This document shows positions 17,652 to 28,898 of a stretch of DNA of 36,351 nucleotides, in pieces. Every line of letters begins with the position of its first letter. Positions within the stretch are counted from its first letter, which is position 1. Under the pieces are notes generated by a model. That model saw only the letters and a list, made by a program, of their open reading frames with translations. It had not been told where the DNA came from and searched no databases. The stretch is from Vibrio rumoiensis 1S-45 (lineage in GTDB: Bacteria > Pseudomonadota > Gammaproteobacteria > Enterobacterales > Vibrionaceae), in contig NZ_AJYK02000073.1 of the NCBI RefSeq assembly GCF_000286955.2, forward strand, positions 1-36,351. The letters run 5' to 3'. The position numbers were made by a program, and so were the translations under genes.

Positions 17652-19427
17652 TTAAGCTTGTTGTTCTTTTGCTGCAGTAACCGCAATTGCCAACTCTTCT
17701 AACGAAGCTGGATTTGCAAGGCTTGGCGCATTGGTTAATGGGCAAGCGGCTGCGGTTGTTTTAGGGAATGCAATCACATCACGGATATTATCGGTTCCAC
17801 AAAGCAGCATCACCAAACGGTCAAGACCAAATGCAAGGCCTGCGTGTGGTGGTGTGCCGTATTTTAGAGCGTCTAGCAAGAAGCCAAACTTCAAGCGTTG
17901 TTCCGTTTCTTCAATGCCAAGCAGGTCAAAAACAGCTGATTGCATTTCTGTATTATGAATACGAACCGAACCACCACCTACTTCATAGCCATTAATGACC
18001 ATGTCGTACGCATTTGAAATCGCTGATGCTGGATTAGCTTTAAGCGCTTCTGCCGTCATGTTGAGCGGTGAAGTAAATGGGTGGTGCATCGCATGCAGGT
18101 TCCCTTCATCGTCTTGCTCAAACATTGGGAAATCAATCACCCAAAGTGGTTTCCATGCTGCGCTATCGGTCAATTCTAGGTCATTACCCAATTTAACGCG
18201 TAGTGCACCCATGGCTTCTGATACGATGTTGGCTTTATCTGCACCAAATAAAATGATGTCACCCGTTTGCGCACCCGTACGCTCTAAAATACCGTTAATC
18301 ACTTCTTCATTTAAGAATTTAGCGACTGGAGATTGAATCCCCTCAACACCTGCGGTTAGATCATTCACTTTCATCCAAGCAAGGCCTTTCGCGCCATAAA
18401 TGCCGACAAAGCTGCCGTACTCATCAATTTGCTTACGAGAGAGTGATGCACCGCCAGGTACACGGATCACAGCGACACGACCTTTTTCATCGTTCGCAGG
18501 GCCCGAGAATACTTTAAACTCAACGTCTTTCACTAAATCAGCTACATCGACAAGTTCAAGCGGGTTACGTAAATCTGGTTTATCAGAACCAAAACGACGA
18601 ATCGCTTCAGAAAATGGCATGATAGGGAAATCACCAAGGTCAACGTTTAGCAGCTCTTGCCACATATCGCGCACCATGGTTTCAGTGACGCCACGAACTT
18701 GTTCGGCCGACATGAACGATGTTTCAATATCGATTTGAGTAAATTCTGGTTGACGGTCAGCACGTAAATCTTCATCACGGAAACATTTTACGATTTGATA
18801 GTAACGGTCAAAACCAGACATCATCAACAACTGCTTAAATAGTTGTGGTGATTGTGGCAATGCGTAAAAGCTGCCTTTGTGAACACGGCTCGGGACTAAG
18901 TAATCGCGCGCACCTTCAGGTGTTGCTTTCGTCAGTACTGGTGTTTCAATATCAAGGAAACCATTATCATCTAAGAAACGACGTACAAAGCTTGATGCTT
19001 TCGCGCGCAATTTAATACGATCGCTCATTTCTGGACGACGCAAATCGATGTAACGGTATTTCAGACGCTGTTCTTCTGAGTTAGTTTGGTTGAAATCAAG
19101 TGGCAACGCTTCAGAGCGGTTGATGATTTCAAGACCGGTGGCATAAACTTCCACTTCACCAGTAACCATATCTTTATTGATTTGGCTATCCGGGCGAGCA
19201 CGAACTTCACCACTCAATTTAATACAAAATTCATTACGCAGTTGGTTTGCATCTGCAAAAATTTCAGTCATATCTGGATCGATAACAACCTGAACAATCC
19301 CTTCGCGGTCACGCATATCGATAAAAATAAGACCGCCTAAATCACGACGGCGATTAACCCATCCGCAAAGTTCTACAGTTTGTCCAACAAGGGACGTGTT
19401 CAGGTGACCACAATACTGGGTGCGCAT
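17652..19427 (-). CDS. aspS: aspartate--tRNA ligase
   Basis: AspS attaches aspartate to tRNA-Asp. The 591-residue protein has the bacterial layout: an N-terminal OB-fold anticodon domain (begins [10 protein letters not shown], with [20 protein letters not shown]), the class II catalytic core with motif 2 [16 protein letters not shown] and motif 3 [13 protein letters not shown] near the end, and the bacterial GAD insertion domain between about residues 290 and 420. Length is normal (E. coli 590). The gene is transcribed alone and ends at a strong terminator. Confidence 0.98.
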   Translation of the reverse strand: MRTQYCGHLNTSLVGQTVELCGWVNRRRDLGGLIFIDMRDREGIVQVVIDPDMTEIFADANQLRNEFCIKLSGEVRARPDSQINKDMVTGEVEVYATGLEIINRSEALPLDFNQTNSEEQRLKYRYIDLRRPEMSDRIKLRAKASSFVRRFLDDNGFLDIETPVLTKATPEGARDYLVPSRVHKGSFYALPQSPQLFKQLLMMSGFDRYYQIVKCFRDEDLRADRQPEFTQIDIETSFMSAEQVRGVTETMVRDMWQELLNVDLGDFPIMPFSEAIRRFGSDKPDLRNPLELVDVADLVKDVEFKVFSGPANDEKGRVAVIRVPGGASLSRKQIDEYGSFVGIYGAKGLAWMKVNDLTAGVEGIQSPVAKFLNEEVINGILERTGAQTGDIILFGADKANIVSEAMGALRVKLGNDLELTDSAAWKPLWVIDFPMFEQDDEGNLHAMHHPFTSPLNMTAEALKANPASAISNAYDMVINGYEVGGGSVRIHNTEMQSAVFDLLGIEETEQRLKFGFLLDALKYGTPPHAGLAFGLDRLVMLLCGTDNIRDVIAFPKTTAAACPLTNAPSLANPASLEELAIAVTAAKEQQA

Positions 19428-20556
<1,129 letters not shown>

Positions 20557-20613
20557 TCACGCATCCAAACTCAACGCACTCATTACACACTTTTACGTTT
20601 AAGAAAGAATATT

Positions 20614-21585
20614 ATGTTTAATTTTGCCAATTTTTATCAACTTATTGCTCAAGACCAACGATTACAACCTTGGCTTAATATCTTGCCTCAACAACTGACT
20701 GATTGGCAAAATGCAGAGCATGGCGACTTTGAACGTTGGGTAAAAGCGCTTAATAAAATTTCTGATATCCAGCCTGATAATATCGTTCTAGACACCGAGG
20801 TTCGTATCACAAACAGCGAACCTTTGATGATTGGCGAACAAAAGAAACTCGAGAGCTTATTAAGAACCTTCCACCCTTGGCGAAAAGGCCCTTACCATGC
20901 TCATGGTTTAGATATTGAAACGGAATGGCGTTCTGATTGGAAATGGGATCGTGTACTTCCTCATATCTCCGACCTAACTCATCGTTCTGTTCTTGATGTG
21001 GGTTGTGGTAATGGTTATCACATGTGGCGCATGCTTGGCGCAGGGGCAAGAATGTGTGTGGGTATTGATCCATCACATTTATTCTTAATCCAATTTGAAG
21101 CCATTCGTCGATTAATGGGTAATGATCAACGCGCTCATCTCCTTCCTCTTGGCATTGAGCAACTTCCTGAATTAAAAGCATTCGATACGGTATTTAGCAT
21201 GGGTGTGCTTTATCATCGCCGCTCCCCTCTTGACCACCTCCAACAATTAAAGAATCAATTAGTCCCAGGTGGCGAATTAGTGCTAGAGACTTTGGTGATT
21301 GAAGGTGATGAAAATGCGGTTCTGGTACCAGTGGATCGCTATGCACAGATGCGAAATGTTTACTTCTTCCCTTCTGCCAAAGCATTAAAAGTATGGTTAG
21401 AAAAAACCGGGTTTGTTGATGTGAAAATTGTTGATGAAAATATCACCTCAACAGAAGAGCAACGCAGCACCAATTGGATGACGCATAATTCATTACCCGA
21501 TTATCTCGATCCCGCAGACCCATCGAAAACAGTTGAAGGTTATCCTGCACCGAGACGCGCCATTTTAATTGCGACCAATCCGTAA
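20614..21585 (+). CDS. cmoB: tRNA U34 carboxymethyltransferase CmoB
   Basis: CmoB transfers the carboxymethyl group from carboxy-SAM to 5-hydroxyuridine at the wobble position of several tRNAs, forming cmo5U. In this 323-residue protein the N-terminal helical part has [24 protein letters not shown] (about 90-113), followed by the Rossmann core with motif [16 protein letters not shown] (about 127-141) and [10 protein letters not shown] near 201. AAGAAAGAA precedes the ATG. It pairs functionally with cmoA just upstream. Confidence 0.97.
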   Translation: MFNFANFYQLIAQDQRLQPWLNILPQQLTDWQNAEHGDFERWVKALNKISDIQPDNIVLDTEVRITNSEPLMIGEQKKLESLLRTFHPWRKGPYHAHGLDIETEWRSDWKWDRVLPHISDLTHRSVLDVGCGNGYHMWRMLGAGARMCVGIDPSHLFLIQFEAIRRLMGNDQRAHLLPLGIEQLPELKAFDTVFSMGVLYHRRSPLDHLQQLKNQLVPGGELVLETLVIEGDENAVLVPVDRYAQMRNVYFFPSAKALKVWLEKTGFVDVKIVDENITSTEEQRSTNWMTHNSLPDYLDPADPSKTVEGYPAPRRAILIATNP

Positions 21586-21693
21586 AGTTTAAACGTGATA
21601 ATCACTGAAGCTTAACATTCAAGTGGTTCACGGCAAGATTTAGATACGTTAAACTTTAAACAACAATCACTTATAAAGGTAATAATAGTTAAC

Positions 21694-22464
21694 ATGCTCA
21701 AATATACGATAACTCTTGCCGTTTTTACTTTACTCTCTGGCTGTGCTCTTTTGGGGAATGAAGAGTATTCGCAAAAAACCATCGATGCTGTGAGTAAAAG
21801 TGAACAAAATATTACCAATAGAATTGCCGAATTAGATTCAAACATGGATAAACAAACCGACTATATTGACAGTTTAGAATCTGAGATCATTAATTTAAGC
21901 AATGAAGTCGAACTCTTAAAGAAACATCAACAACGTTATGCAGTCAGTAAAAAAAGCACTCAAGCTGCAACGACTCCCCCTTCTTCTTCCAATGTTGTCG
22001 TTGCTGATTTGGAACCACAAAGTCGACCAGGTATGGTGACATTAGGTTCACTAGAAAAAGTCTATATTGATGTGGTTAAAAGCGATTTCACTGCTCGTGT
22101 CGATACCGGTGCGACCACGTCCTCAATTAATGCCGTTGATATGCAAGAATTTGAGCGTAATGGCAAGAAATGGGTTAAATTTCATGTGTCTGACAATGAA
22201 ACCGAAGCCAAAGATCGTAAATGGGTTGAAGCTCCGATTGTTCGCCATGTGAAGATTCGCCAATCAAGTACCAACTCTTTAGAGCGCCGACCCGTTGTCG
22301 AATTATGGATAAAAATTGGTAGTGTGCATGAAAAAGCGCAATTTACCTTAGCCGATCGTTCCCAGATGGATTATCCTATTCTATTAGGACGTGAGTTTAT
22401 TCAAGATGTTGCGTTCGTTGATGTCAGTCGTGAGTTCATAGAATCGAAATCGACAAAAAAGTAA
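21694..22464 (+). CDS. retropepsin-like aspartic protease lipoprotein (RimK-associated type, PF05618)
   Basis: The 256-residue precursor has a lipoprotein signal ending TLLSGC (acylated C17), a coiled-coil stretch at about 25-82, a Ser/Thr/Pro linker, and a C-terminal retropepsin-like domain with the catalytic loop ARVDTGATTSSI (DTGA at 137-140) and PILLGREF. The family is often labelled ATP-dependent zinc protease, but the DTG motif indicates a single-domain aspartic protease that would work as a dimer. The coiled coil may help dimerise it. It is the first of three co-directional genes; the next starts 56 bases later. The substrate is unknown and may be a product of the third gene. Confidence 0.85.
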   Translation: MLKYTITLAVFTLLSGCALLGNEEYSQKTIDAVSKSEQNITNRIAELDSNMDKQTDYIDSLESEIINLSNEVELLKKHQQRYAVSKKSTQAATTPPSSSNVVVADLEPQSRPGMVTLGSLEKVYIDVVKSDFTARVDTGATTSSINAVDMQEFERNGKKWVKFHVSDNETEAKDRKWVEAPIVRHVKIRQSSTNSLERRPVVELWIKIGSVHEKAQFTLADRSQMDYPILLGREFIQDVAFVDVSREFIESKSTKK

Positions 22465-22520
22465 TTCAAACAATAAATTTCAATAACAATAATTAATTTA
22501 GACAGGTTTAAGGAAAAGTT

Positions 22521-24029
22521 ATGACGTCTAGAGTGCCATTTTATTTTCTCATCGCCATACTTGTCATCACAGGGATAACTCTGAGCATCATGCGTCATCA
22601 AGACTATGGTGTGCCGTGGACTCCAGGTGAATCAAGACAAATTTGGGATATAGAAGCTCGCGTTGAGTTCGTTGCATCTGGAGGTCCTGTTAAAGTATCT
22701 TTAGCCGCCCCTCATACACAAGATAACTTCACGCTTATCGATGAAAGTGCTTCATCGCCAGGCTATGGTCTTTCATACATCAACACCGAAACTGGTCGTC
22801 GTGCTGAATGGTCGATACGTGATGCTAAAGGTCCACAAACGATTTATTACAAAACCCAATTCTTAGTGGATCCACAAGCGAGCGTTTCTGCTATTCCACC
22901 GGTGGAAGAAGACCTTGCGACACCAACCTTTACCGGCCCGCAAGATGCGGCAGTTACAGCGATTAGAGATCAAGCTTCTGAGCGATCAGCAGATAACATC
23001 ACTTTTACTCGCGAATTAATTAAGCAATTTAACGATCCAGATAACCAAAATGCATCGTTACTTTTGGATGATTTCAGCAAAGTTGAAGCCATTTCTAAAT
23101 TACTTGCTACGTCTAAAATTTATAACAAAACCGTTGGTGTTGTTGAATTAGAAGATGGACGTCGTCGCCAATCAATCATTCCTATGATCGAAGTGTGGGA
23201 TGGTAAAGCATGGCAGTTATTCAACCCTGAAAACAATGAGCAAGGCGTTCAAAGCAACATGCTCATTTGGGATGAATCGAACGTGTCTTTATTGGATGTT
23301 ATTGGTGGTAAGCACAGTAAAGTGTTCTACTCAATGATTTCGCAAGATATCACGCCAAGTAAAGCAACTAAGCAGAAAGTCGTTGCCGATAACTTATTAA
23401 ACTTCTCTATTCACAGCTTACCGCTAGAAGAACAATCGATGTTTAAAACCATCATGTTGATCCCTATCGGTGCTCTGATTGTAGTGTTCTTACGTGTCTT
23501 AATTGGCTTGAAAACCTCTGGTACCTTCATGCCAGTGCTTATTGCCGTTGCTTTCGTTCAAACACAATTATTACCAGGTATTATTGGTTTCTTATTAATT
23601 GTCGGAACTGGACTGGTGATAAGAGGCTACTTATCTAAGTTAAATCTACTCTTAGTTTCTCGAATATCGGCAGTAATCATAACGGTTATTTTAATCATAT
23701 CTGTGTTTACCATTGTGTCGTTCAACATTGGCTTAACTCAAGGTTTAACCATTACGTTCTTCCCAATGATTATTTTGTCTTGGACGATTGAGCGTATGTC
23801 TATTCTTTGGGAAGAAGAAGGGGCTAAAGAAGTGTTCATGCAAGGTGGTGGTTCATTATTGACTGCGGTACTTATCTACCTCGCAATGACCAACCCTTAT
23901 GTTCAGCATGTAACCTTTAACTTCATTGGTACTCAGTTCATTGTTTTAGCTTGTATCTTATCGCTAGGTAACTACACAGGCTATCGTCTACTGGAACTAA
24001 AAAGATTCAAGCCACTTGCGGAGGACTAA
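22521..24029 (+). CDS. inactive transglutaminase fused to 7 transmembrane helices
   Basis: The 502-residue inner-membrane protein has one N-terminal helix (about 5-25), a long periplasmic part (about 30-305) that includes a transglutaminase-like fold without a recognisable catalytic Cys-His-Asp set (IEVWDGKAWQLFNPEN near 223-238), and a block of about seven hydrophobic helices (about 310-490). This matches the inactive transglutaminase plus 7TM family that travels with the neighbouring ATP-grasp and retropepsin genes. AAGGA stands seven bases before the ATG. It ends three bases before the next gene. A scaffold or transport role is inferred; the exact function is not known to me. Confidence 0.85.
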   Translation: MTSRVPFYFLIAILVITGITLSIMRHQDYGVPWTPGESRQIWDIEARVEFVASGGPVKVSLAAPHTQDNFTLIDESASSPGYGLSYINTETGRRAEWSIRDAKGPQTIYYKTQFLVDPQASVSAIPPVEEDLATPTFTGPQDAAVTAIRDQASERSADNITFTRELIKQFNDPDNQNASLLLDDFSKVEAISKLLATSKIYNKTVGVVELEDGRRRQSIIPMIEVWDGKAWQLFNPENNEQGVQSNMLIWDESNVSLLDVIGGKHSKVFYSMISQDITPSKATKQKVVADNLLNFSIHSLPLEEQSMFKTIMLIPIGALIVVFLRVLIGLKTSGTFMPVLIAVAFVQTQLLPGIIGFLLIVGTGLVIRGYLSKLNLLLVSRISAVIITVILIISVFTIVSFNIGLTQGLTITFFPMIILSWTIERMSILWEEEGAKEVFMQGGGSLLTAVLIYLAMTNPYVQHVTFNFIGTQFIVLACILSLGNYTGYRLLELKRFKPLAED

Positions 24030-24032
24030 GCT

Positions 24033-25004
24033 ATGTTTTCAATGTTTACGTCTCCTCAAAAACTGAATGCCAAAGGCATAATGGGCATGAACAAACGTAA
24101 TGGCGCCTATATTGGGCGCTACAACGACCGTTCAAAGTACCCTTTAGTTGATGACAAGTTAAAAACAAAAATCATTGCTCAAGAACATGGTGCAACCGTA
24201 CCCAAACTAATTGGTGTGATTGGACAACAAGCTGAAGTCAAACGCATTCATGCCATGGTTGAAAACTGGCCGGGCTTTGTGATTAAACCAGCTCGTGGTT
24301 CAGGCGGTAAAGGTATCTTAGTTATTATTTCGCATAAAGATGGGGTGTATATCAAACCATCTGGCCAGGCAATTAATAAAGAAGATGTTGAGCGTCATAT
24401 TAGTAATGCTCTAGCCGGTTTATTTTCACTCGGTGGCAAGAATGATGTTGCTGTGGTGGAAAACCTAATTAAATTTGATGACGTTTCATTTGATGGTTAC
24501 AGCTATGAAGGTGTACCGGATATCCGCGTTATCGTGTTTAAAGGCTACCCTGTTATGGCCATGATGCGTTGCTCAACCGCCGCTTCGGACGGTAAAGCAA
24601 ACTTGCACCAAGGCGCTGTAGGTGTGGGCTTAGATATTGCAACAGGCCGAGCGGTTCGTGCTGTTCAATTTGACCGCCCTATCACCCATCACCCTGATAC
24701 TGACAAACCTTTAAATGGCTTAGTCGTACCTAACTGGGAAAAGCTGCTTACGTTAGCATCAAGCGCTTGGGAAATGACAGGCTTAGGTTACATGGGCACC
24801 GATATGGTACTCGATAAAGAAGAAGGCCCAATGGTACTTGAGCTGAATGCTCGCCCAGGGCTTGCGATTCAAATTGCTAATGGTGCAGGTTTACTGCCTC
24901 GCCTGCAGCATATTGAAAGCCTAGGTACACCAGCAGAATACCCTAAAGCAGCAGAACGTGTTGCTTACGCAGCTAAACAATTTGCGGCTAAACCGCAATT
25001 CTAA
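24033..25004 (+). CDS. alpha-L-glutamate ligase-like ATP-grasp protein
   Basis: This 323-residue protein is an ATP-grasp enzyme related to the RimK/alpha-L-glutamate ligase group. It has the phosphate-binding loop FVIKPARGSGGKGI at about 77-90, a central DIRVIVFKGYPVMAMMR strand pair at about 166-182, and the metal-binding MVLELNARPGL near 268-278. Such enzymes join a carboxylate to an amino group through an acyl phosphate. GAGGA lies six bases before the ATG and the previous stop is three bases away, so translation is coupled. The substrate cannot be read; an amino acid or peptide ligation is likely. The cluster ends at a strong terminator. Confidence 0.85.
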   Translation: MFSMFTSPQKLNAKGIMGMNKRNGAYIGRYNDRSKYPLVDDKLKTKIIAQEHGATVPKLIGVIGQQAEVKRIHAMVENWPGFVIKPARGSGGKGILVIISHKDGVYIKPSGQAINKEDVERHISNALAGLFSLGGKNDVAVVENLIKFDDVSFDGYSYEGVPDIRVIVFKGYPVMAMMRCSTAASDGKANLHQGAVGVGLDIATGRAVRAVQFDRPITHHPDTDKPLNGLVVPNWEKLLTLASSAWEMTGLGYMGTDMVLDKEEGPMVLELNARPGLAIQIANGAGLLPRLQHIESLGTPAEYPKAAERVAYAAKQFAAKPQF

Positions 25005-25032
25005 GCGTATAACGGTTCGTTATTCATGTTGT

Positions 25033-25071
25033 AAAAAAATCCGCAGATATTTTTTATCTGCGGATTTTTAG
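25033..25071. terminator. bidirectional terminator between the ATP-grasp gene and tdk
   Basis: AAAATCCGCAGATA pairs with TATCTGCGGATTTT around a short T-rich loop, with A and T runs on the two flanks. It ends the three-gene plus-strand cluster and also the opposing tdk gene. Confidence 0.85.
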
Positions 25072-25110
25072 TTTTAAAGCTTTGGTGGTTAGAAACAGCC
25101 GTCGAGACGC

Positions 25111-25689
25111 TTATTTCCCTAATGCTTCTTTATAATGCAAGCGACATACAGATTCATAACGGTCATTACCACCGATATCCACTTGATCACCTTCTGCGAT
25201 AGCATTGCCATGCTCATCAGTACGGATCACCATGTTAGCCTTTCGTCCACAATGACAAATCGTTTTCAACTCAATTAATTTATCTGCCCAAGCTAATAGA
25301 TATTGGCTACCTTCAAATAGCTCACCTAAAAAGTCACTACGCAACCCATAGCAAAGCACAGGAATGTGTAATTTATCGACGACTTCTGTCAGTTGGTAAA
25401 CCTGTTGCTTAGAAAGAAATTGGCACTCATCAATCATGATGCAGTGAATTTTTTCTTGCGCATTTAAAGTGTTAATAGAATCGAACATGTCCGTTTGATC
25501 ACTATATAAATGTGCATCAGATTGCAGGCCGATTCGAGAACTAACTTTTCCAATGCCGTCTCTATGATCAATTTCAGCCGTAAAAATGACAGCATTCATT
25601 CCACGTTCACGATAGTTAAAAGAAGATTGTAATAAAGTAGTGGATTTCCCTGCATTCATCGCAGAGTAATAAAAATACATCTGAGCCAC
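25111..25689 (-). CDS. tdk: thymidine kinase (type II)
   Basis: Tdk phosphorylates thymidine to dTMP in pyrimidine salvage. The 192-residue protein has the P-loop SAMNAGKST at 9-17, the catalytic DECQF with E88, and four zinc ligands (C145, C147, C182, H185). This is the tetrameric zinc-binding type II form found in bacteria. It stands alone, with terminators on both sides. Confidence 0.97.
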   Translation of the reverse strand: MAQMYFYYSAMNAGKSTTLLQSSFNYRERGMNAVIFTAEIDHRDGIGKVSSRIGLQSDAHLYSDQTDMFDSINTLNAQEKIHCIMIDECQFLSKQQVYQLTEVVDKLHIPVLCYGLRSDFLGELFEGSQYLLAWADKLIELKTICHCGRKANMVIRTDEHGNAIAEGDQVDIGGNDRYESVCRLHYKEALGK

Positions 25690-25723
25690 AAAAATTACCT
25701 ATTTAGTCAGGTTTTATACTCAT

Positions 25724-25753
25724 AAAAAAGGCCGGTAAGCCACCAGCCTTTTT
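25724..25753 (-). terminator. terminator after cysS
   Basis: On the minus strand AAAAAGGCTGGT and ACCGGCCTTTTTT form an imperfect stem ending in a T run, 17 bases beyond the cysS stop. Confidence 0.75.
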
Positions 25754-25769
25754 CAATTAAAGTGATTTG

Positions 25770-27152
25770 TTATTTACGACGCCAAGTTGTACCGTCTGCG
25801 CCATCTTCAAGCTCAATACCGAGTTCATTTAGCTTATCACGAGCTAAATCTGCATTTGCCCAATCTTTGGCCGCACGAGAATCATTACGTAACTTGATCA
25901 AAGCTTCTATTTCAGCCACTTCATCATCATTGCCAGCATCACCTTTTAAGAATGATTCTGGATCTTGGTGTAAAATACCAATCACATCCGCAAGTTCACG
26001 CATTAGCGCGCCCATTGACGATGCTTTATCCATATCAACCGTTTTTAGGCGATTCACTTCACGCGCCATGTCAAATAATACTGAGTACGCTTCTGGCGTA
26101 TTGAAATCATCATTCATTGCAGAACTAAATCTCGCGACAAACTCTTCTCCACCAGCCGGCGCAACCGTTAGATCTAAGCCTCGTAATGACGTATACAAAC
26201 GTTCAAGTGAAGCACGCGCTTGGTTAAGATTTTCTTCACTATAATTAAGCTGACTACGGTAATGGCCCGACATTAAGAAGTAACGTACCGTTTCTGAATC
26301 ATAATGTTGTAATACATCACGAATAGTGAAGAAATTCCCTAGAGATTTAGACATTTTTTCACGGTCAACCATCACCATTCCGCTGTGCATCCACGTATTT
26401 ACATACGGAGTATCATGCGCACAACAAGACTGAGCAATTTCATTTTCATGGTGCGGGAACTGCAAGTCGGAACCCCCGCCATGAATATCAAAGTGCTGCC
26501 CTAAAATTGATGAGTTCATTGCCGAACATTCAATATGCCAACCAGGGCGACCTGGGCCCCAAGGGGATTCCCACGTAGGTTCACCTGGTTTAGACATTTT
26601 CCAAACTACAAAATCCATAGGGCTACGCTTCGCGCTTTCAACATCAACACGAGCACCGGCTTGAAGCTGATCAAGATCTTGCCCAGATAACTTGCCATAT
26701 TGTTCAAATTTCTTAACTTCGAACATGACATCGCCATTGGATGCAACGTAGGCAAATTCACTCTCAATCAGCTTTTCGACGAGTTCTATAATTTCTTGAA
26801 TATAATGCGTCGCTCTTGGCTCAACATCTGGGCGTTTAATATTCAACGCATCAAAATCGGTGTACATTTCTTGAATAAGACGTTCTGTTAAGTCATCACA
26901 GCTTTCACCATTTTCTGCTGCACGCTTAATGATTTTATCGTCGATATCGGTAATGTTTCGAACAAAAGTAAGATCGTAACCGACGAAACGTAGGTAACGT
27001 GAAACCACATCAAAAGAAACAAATGTACGACCATGACCAATATGACAAAGATCGTAAATGGTTACCCCACACACATACATGCCGATTTTGCCAGCGTGAA
27101 TGGGTTTGAATTCCTCTTTCTGTCGGGTCAATGTGTTATATATTTTTAACAT
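25770..27152 (-). CDS. cysS: cysteine--tRNA ligase
   Basis: CysS charges tRNA-Cys. The 460-residue protein is a class I synthetase with a zinc-binding C28 ([10 protein letters not shown]), the HIGH motif at 37-40, the WHIECSAM segment that supplies another zinc ligand, the HHENE block, and [10 protein letters not shown] as the second ATP signature. The C-terminal helical domain ends DGTTWRRK. Length is normal (E. coli 461). It has its own promoter and is divergent from ppiB. Confidence 0.98.
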   Translation of the reverse strand: MLKIYNTLTRQKEEFKPIHAGKIGMYVCGVTIYDLCHIGHGRTFVSFDVVSRYLRFVGYDLTFVRNITDIDDKIIKRAAENGESCDDLTERLIQEMYTDFDALNIKRPDVEPRATHYIQEIIELVEKLIESEFAYVASNGDVMFEVKKFEQYGKLSGQDLDQLQAGARVDVESAKRSPMDFVVWKMSKPGEPTWESPWGPGRPGWHIECSAMNSSILGQHFDIHGGGSDLQFPHHENEIAQSCCAHDTPYVNTWMHSGMVMVDREKMSKSLGNFFTIRDVLQHYDSETVRYFLMSGHYRSQLNYSEENLNQARASLERLYTSLRGLDLTVAPAGGEEFVARFSSAMNDDFNTPEAYSVLFDMAREVNRLKTVDMDKASSMGALMRELADVIGILHQDPESFLKGDAGNDDEVAEIEALIKLRNDSRAAKDWANADLARDKLNELGIELEDGADGTTWRRK

Positions 27153-27189
27153 GATCTCTATCTACGTCTGGTGAAAATTCTGATTGGTG

Positions 27190-27217
27190 ATTATACCCAA
27201 ACCATATTCTAAGTCGA
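27190..27217 (-). promoter_or_regulatory. predicted cysS promoter
   Basis: A perfect -10 box TATAAT (27190-27195) is preceded by a 16-base spacer and TCGACT (27212-27217, four of six bases). The leader would be about 30 bases. Confidence 0.5.
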
Positions 27218-27351
27218 TATTTAAGCTTATTTAACTCACACACTTGCTTGATAAAACCACAATACATTTCATCTATAACCAAAAGAGTTTATGCCCAAAC
27301 TAAAAAGGTATTTAATCAAGATGTTCGTTTAAAGTTGCTTATAACGTCACT

Positions 27352-27360
27352 TGCTATAAA
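27352..27360 (+). promoter_or_regulatory. possible extended -10 promoter of ppiB
   Basis: TGCTATAAA carries the TGN extension and a five-of-six -10 box about 50 bases before the ppiB start. TTGCTT at 27335-27340 is too near (14 bases) to be a good -35, so this relies on the extended -10. Confidence 0.35.
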
Positions 27361-27409
27361 ATTGAAGCTTCTTGTAAAAATATTAAATCCAATGATAAAG
27401 GACCAAACC

Positions 27410-27904
27410 ATGATTATCCTTCACACCAACTTCGGCGATATCAAAATTCAACTAAATGAAGAAAAAGCACCTGAAACCAGTGCTAACTTCCTTCAATATT
27501 GTCAAGATGGTTTTTACGACAACACACTTTTCCACCGTGTTATCGATGGATTTATGATTCAAGGCGGTGGCATGACTTCTGGCTTAAAAGAAAAGTCAAC
27601 TCGTGCAACAATCAAAAACGAAGCCAACAATGGCCTAAGCAATAAAACTGGCACACTGGCAATGGCTCGTACTATGGAACCGCATTCTGCAAGTTCTCAA
27701 TTCTTCATCAACGTGAACGACAATACGTTCCTTGATTTTAAATCTGAATCAATGAACGGTTGGGGTTACTGTGTGTTTGCTGAAGTCGTTGAAGGTATGG
27801 ACGTCGTAGAAAAAATCAAAGCAGTAAGCACTGGCTCTTACGGCATGCACCAAGACGTTCCACTGGAAGATGTGCTTATCACTGGCACAACTATCGAAGC
27901 GTAA
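27410..27904 (+). CDS. ppiB: peptidyl-prolyl cis-trans isomerase B (cyclophilin)
   Basis: PpiB speeds proline isomerisation during cytoplasmic protein folding. The 164-residue protein has the cyclophilin core: [13 protein letters not shown] (about 38-50), the [18 protein letters not shown] segment with its QFFI residues, and a [16 protein letters not shown] block. The start at 27410 is chosen because AAAGGA lies seven bases before it and the protein then has the usual E. coli length. A longer in-frame form from 27248 would add 54 residues without cyclophilin character. It is followed by a strong hairpin before lpxH. Confidence 0.96.
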   Translation: MIILHTNFGDIKIQLNEEKAPETSANFLQYCQDGFYDNTLFHRVIDGFMIQGGGMTSGLKEKSTRATIKNEANNGLSNKTGTLAMARTMEPHSASSQFFINVNDNTFLDFKSESMNGWGYCVFAEVVEGMDVVEKIKAVSTGSYGMHQDVPLEDVLITGTTIEA

Positions 27905-27935
27905 TTTACGCCAATACACCGTTCACTAGGTGTAT

Positions 27936-27972
27936 GAATAAAGGGAGAGCAGTTCTCCCTTTATTCTATTTT
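27936..27972 (+). terminator. terminator between ppiB and lpxH
   Basis: GAATAAAGGGAGA (27936-27948) and its exact reverse complement (27954-27966) form a 13-base perfect stem with a five-base loop, followed by TATTTTT. It lies 31 bases after ppiB and could leave partial read-through to lpxH. Confidence 0.8.
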
Positions 27973-27990
27973 TCAGATTATTGATTGTCT

Positions 27991-28713
27991 ATGACCACAT
28001 TATTTATTGCTGATCTACACTTGTCGATTTTACGTCCCGATATCACGGAATGCTTTTTAACCTTTATGCGTGATGAAGCCTCTCAAGCAGAAGCTTTATA
28101 CGTACTTGGTGACTTATTTGAATTTTGGATTGGTGATGACGACAACTCCCCTTTTCACTCTTCTATAAAAGAAGCCTTTATGGCATTAACTCAAGCCGGT
28201 GTAGCATGTTACTTCATACAGGGAAATCGAGATTTTTTATTAGGTAAACGCTTTTGTAAAGATACGGGCATAACACTATTACCCGAAACGGCAGTGATTG
28301 ATCTGTATGGCGTTCCAACCGTCATTTTACATGGCGATACCTTATGTACTATGGATGAAAAATACCAAGAATTTCGTAAAACAGTTCATAAGCCTTGGTT
28401 ACAAGCTATTTTTAATCGTATTCCTTTGTTCATTCGTCGAAAAATCGTTTCTCACGTTCAAAGTAAAATTCGCGCACAAAAGCAAACCAAACAAATGAAT
28501 ATTATGGACGTCACACCACAAGAAGTGATCACCGTGCTAGAAAACAATCACGTTATACAAATGATTCATGGTCATACTCATAGGCCCAATATCCACCAAC
28601 ATTCGACCATGAATGGCTCAGCGACTCGTATCGTACTCGGTGATTGGTATACACAAGGATCAATATTAGTCTGTACTCCTAACGGTAATACCCTCACCAC
28701 GAGAGAATTCTAA
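27991..28713 (+). CDS. lpxH: UDP-2,3-diacylglucosamine diphosphatase
   Basis: LpxH removes UMP from UDP-diacylglucosamine to give lipid X in lipid A synthesis, at the inner-membrane face. The 240-residue protein has the metallophosphoesterase motifs in order: DLHL with D8/H10, GDLFEFW, GNRDFL, LHGD, and HGHTHRP near the C-terminus. The ATG at 27991 is preferred over a TTG at 27985. It commonly lies beside ppiB and cysS in gammaproteobacteria, as here. Confidence 0.96.
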   Translation: MTTLFIADLHLSILRPDITECFLTFMRDEASQAEALYVLGDLFEFWIGDDDNSPFHSSIKEAFMALTQAGVACYFIQGNRDFLLGKRFCKDTGITLLPETAVIDLYGVPTVILHGDTLCTMDEKYQEFRKTVHKPWLQAIFNRIPLFIRRKIVSHVQSKIRAQKQTKQMNIMDVTPQEVITVLENNHVIQMIHGHTHRPNIHQHSTMNGSATRIVLGDWYTQGSILVCTPNGNTLTTREF

Positions 28714-28772
28714 CTTCCTCGAAAAATTATCAGTAAAAATACAATTTATATTTCTTAATCCTCTATTATTAA

Positions 28773-28802
28773 TTGAAATATTGATAAATACGATATTTTA
28801 AT
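28773..28802 (+). promoter_or_regulatory. possible promoter of the EAL-HDOD gene
   Basis: TTGAAA (28773-28778), an 18-base spacer and TTTAAT (28797-28802) lie about 95 bases upstream of the start. The surroundings are very AT-rich, so other pairs are possible. Confidence 0.3.
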
Positions 28803-28898
28803 CATTCAAGTTGGATAAGATTAAGGAAGGGTCTCTACATGGTGAATACCATTGAGCAATTCCCTTTATCTCTCAATATAAACCTTAGAGATTAAACG

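Noticed and set aside
27248..27409. 54-residue N-terminal extension of PpiB
   Set aside because: The extension has no cyclophilin or signal-peptide character, and the internal ATG at 27410 has a good ribosome-binding site and gives the normal length.
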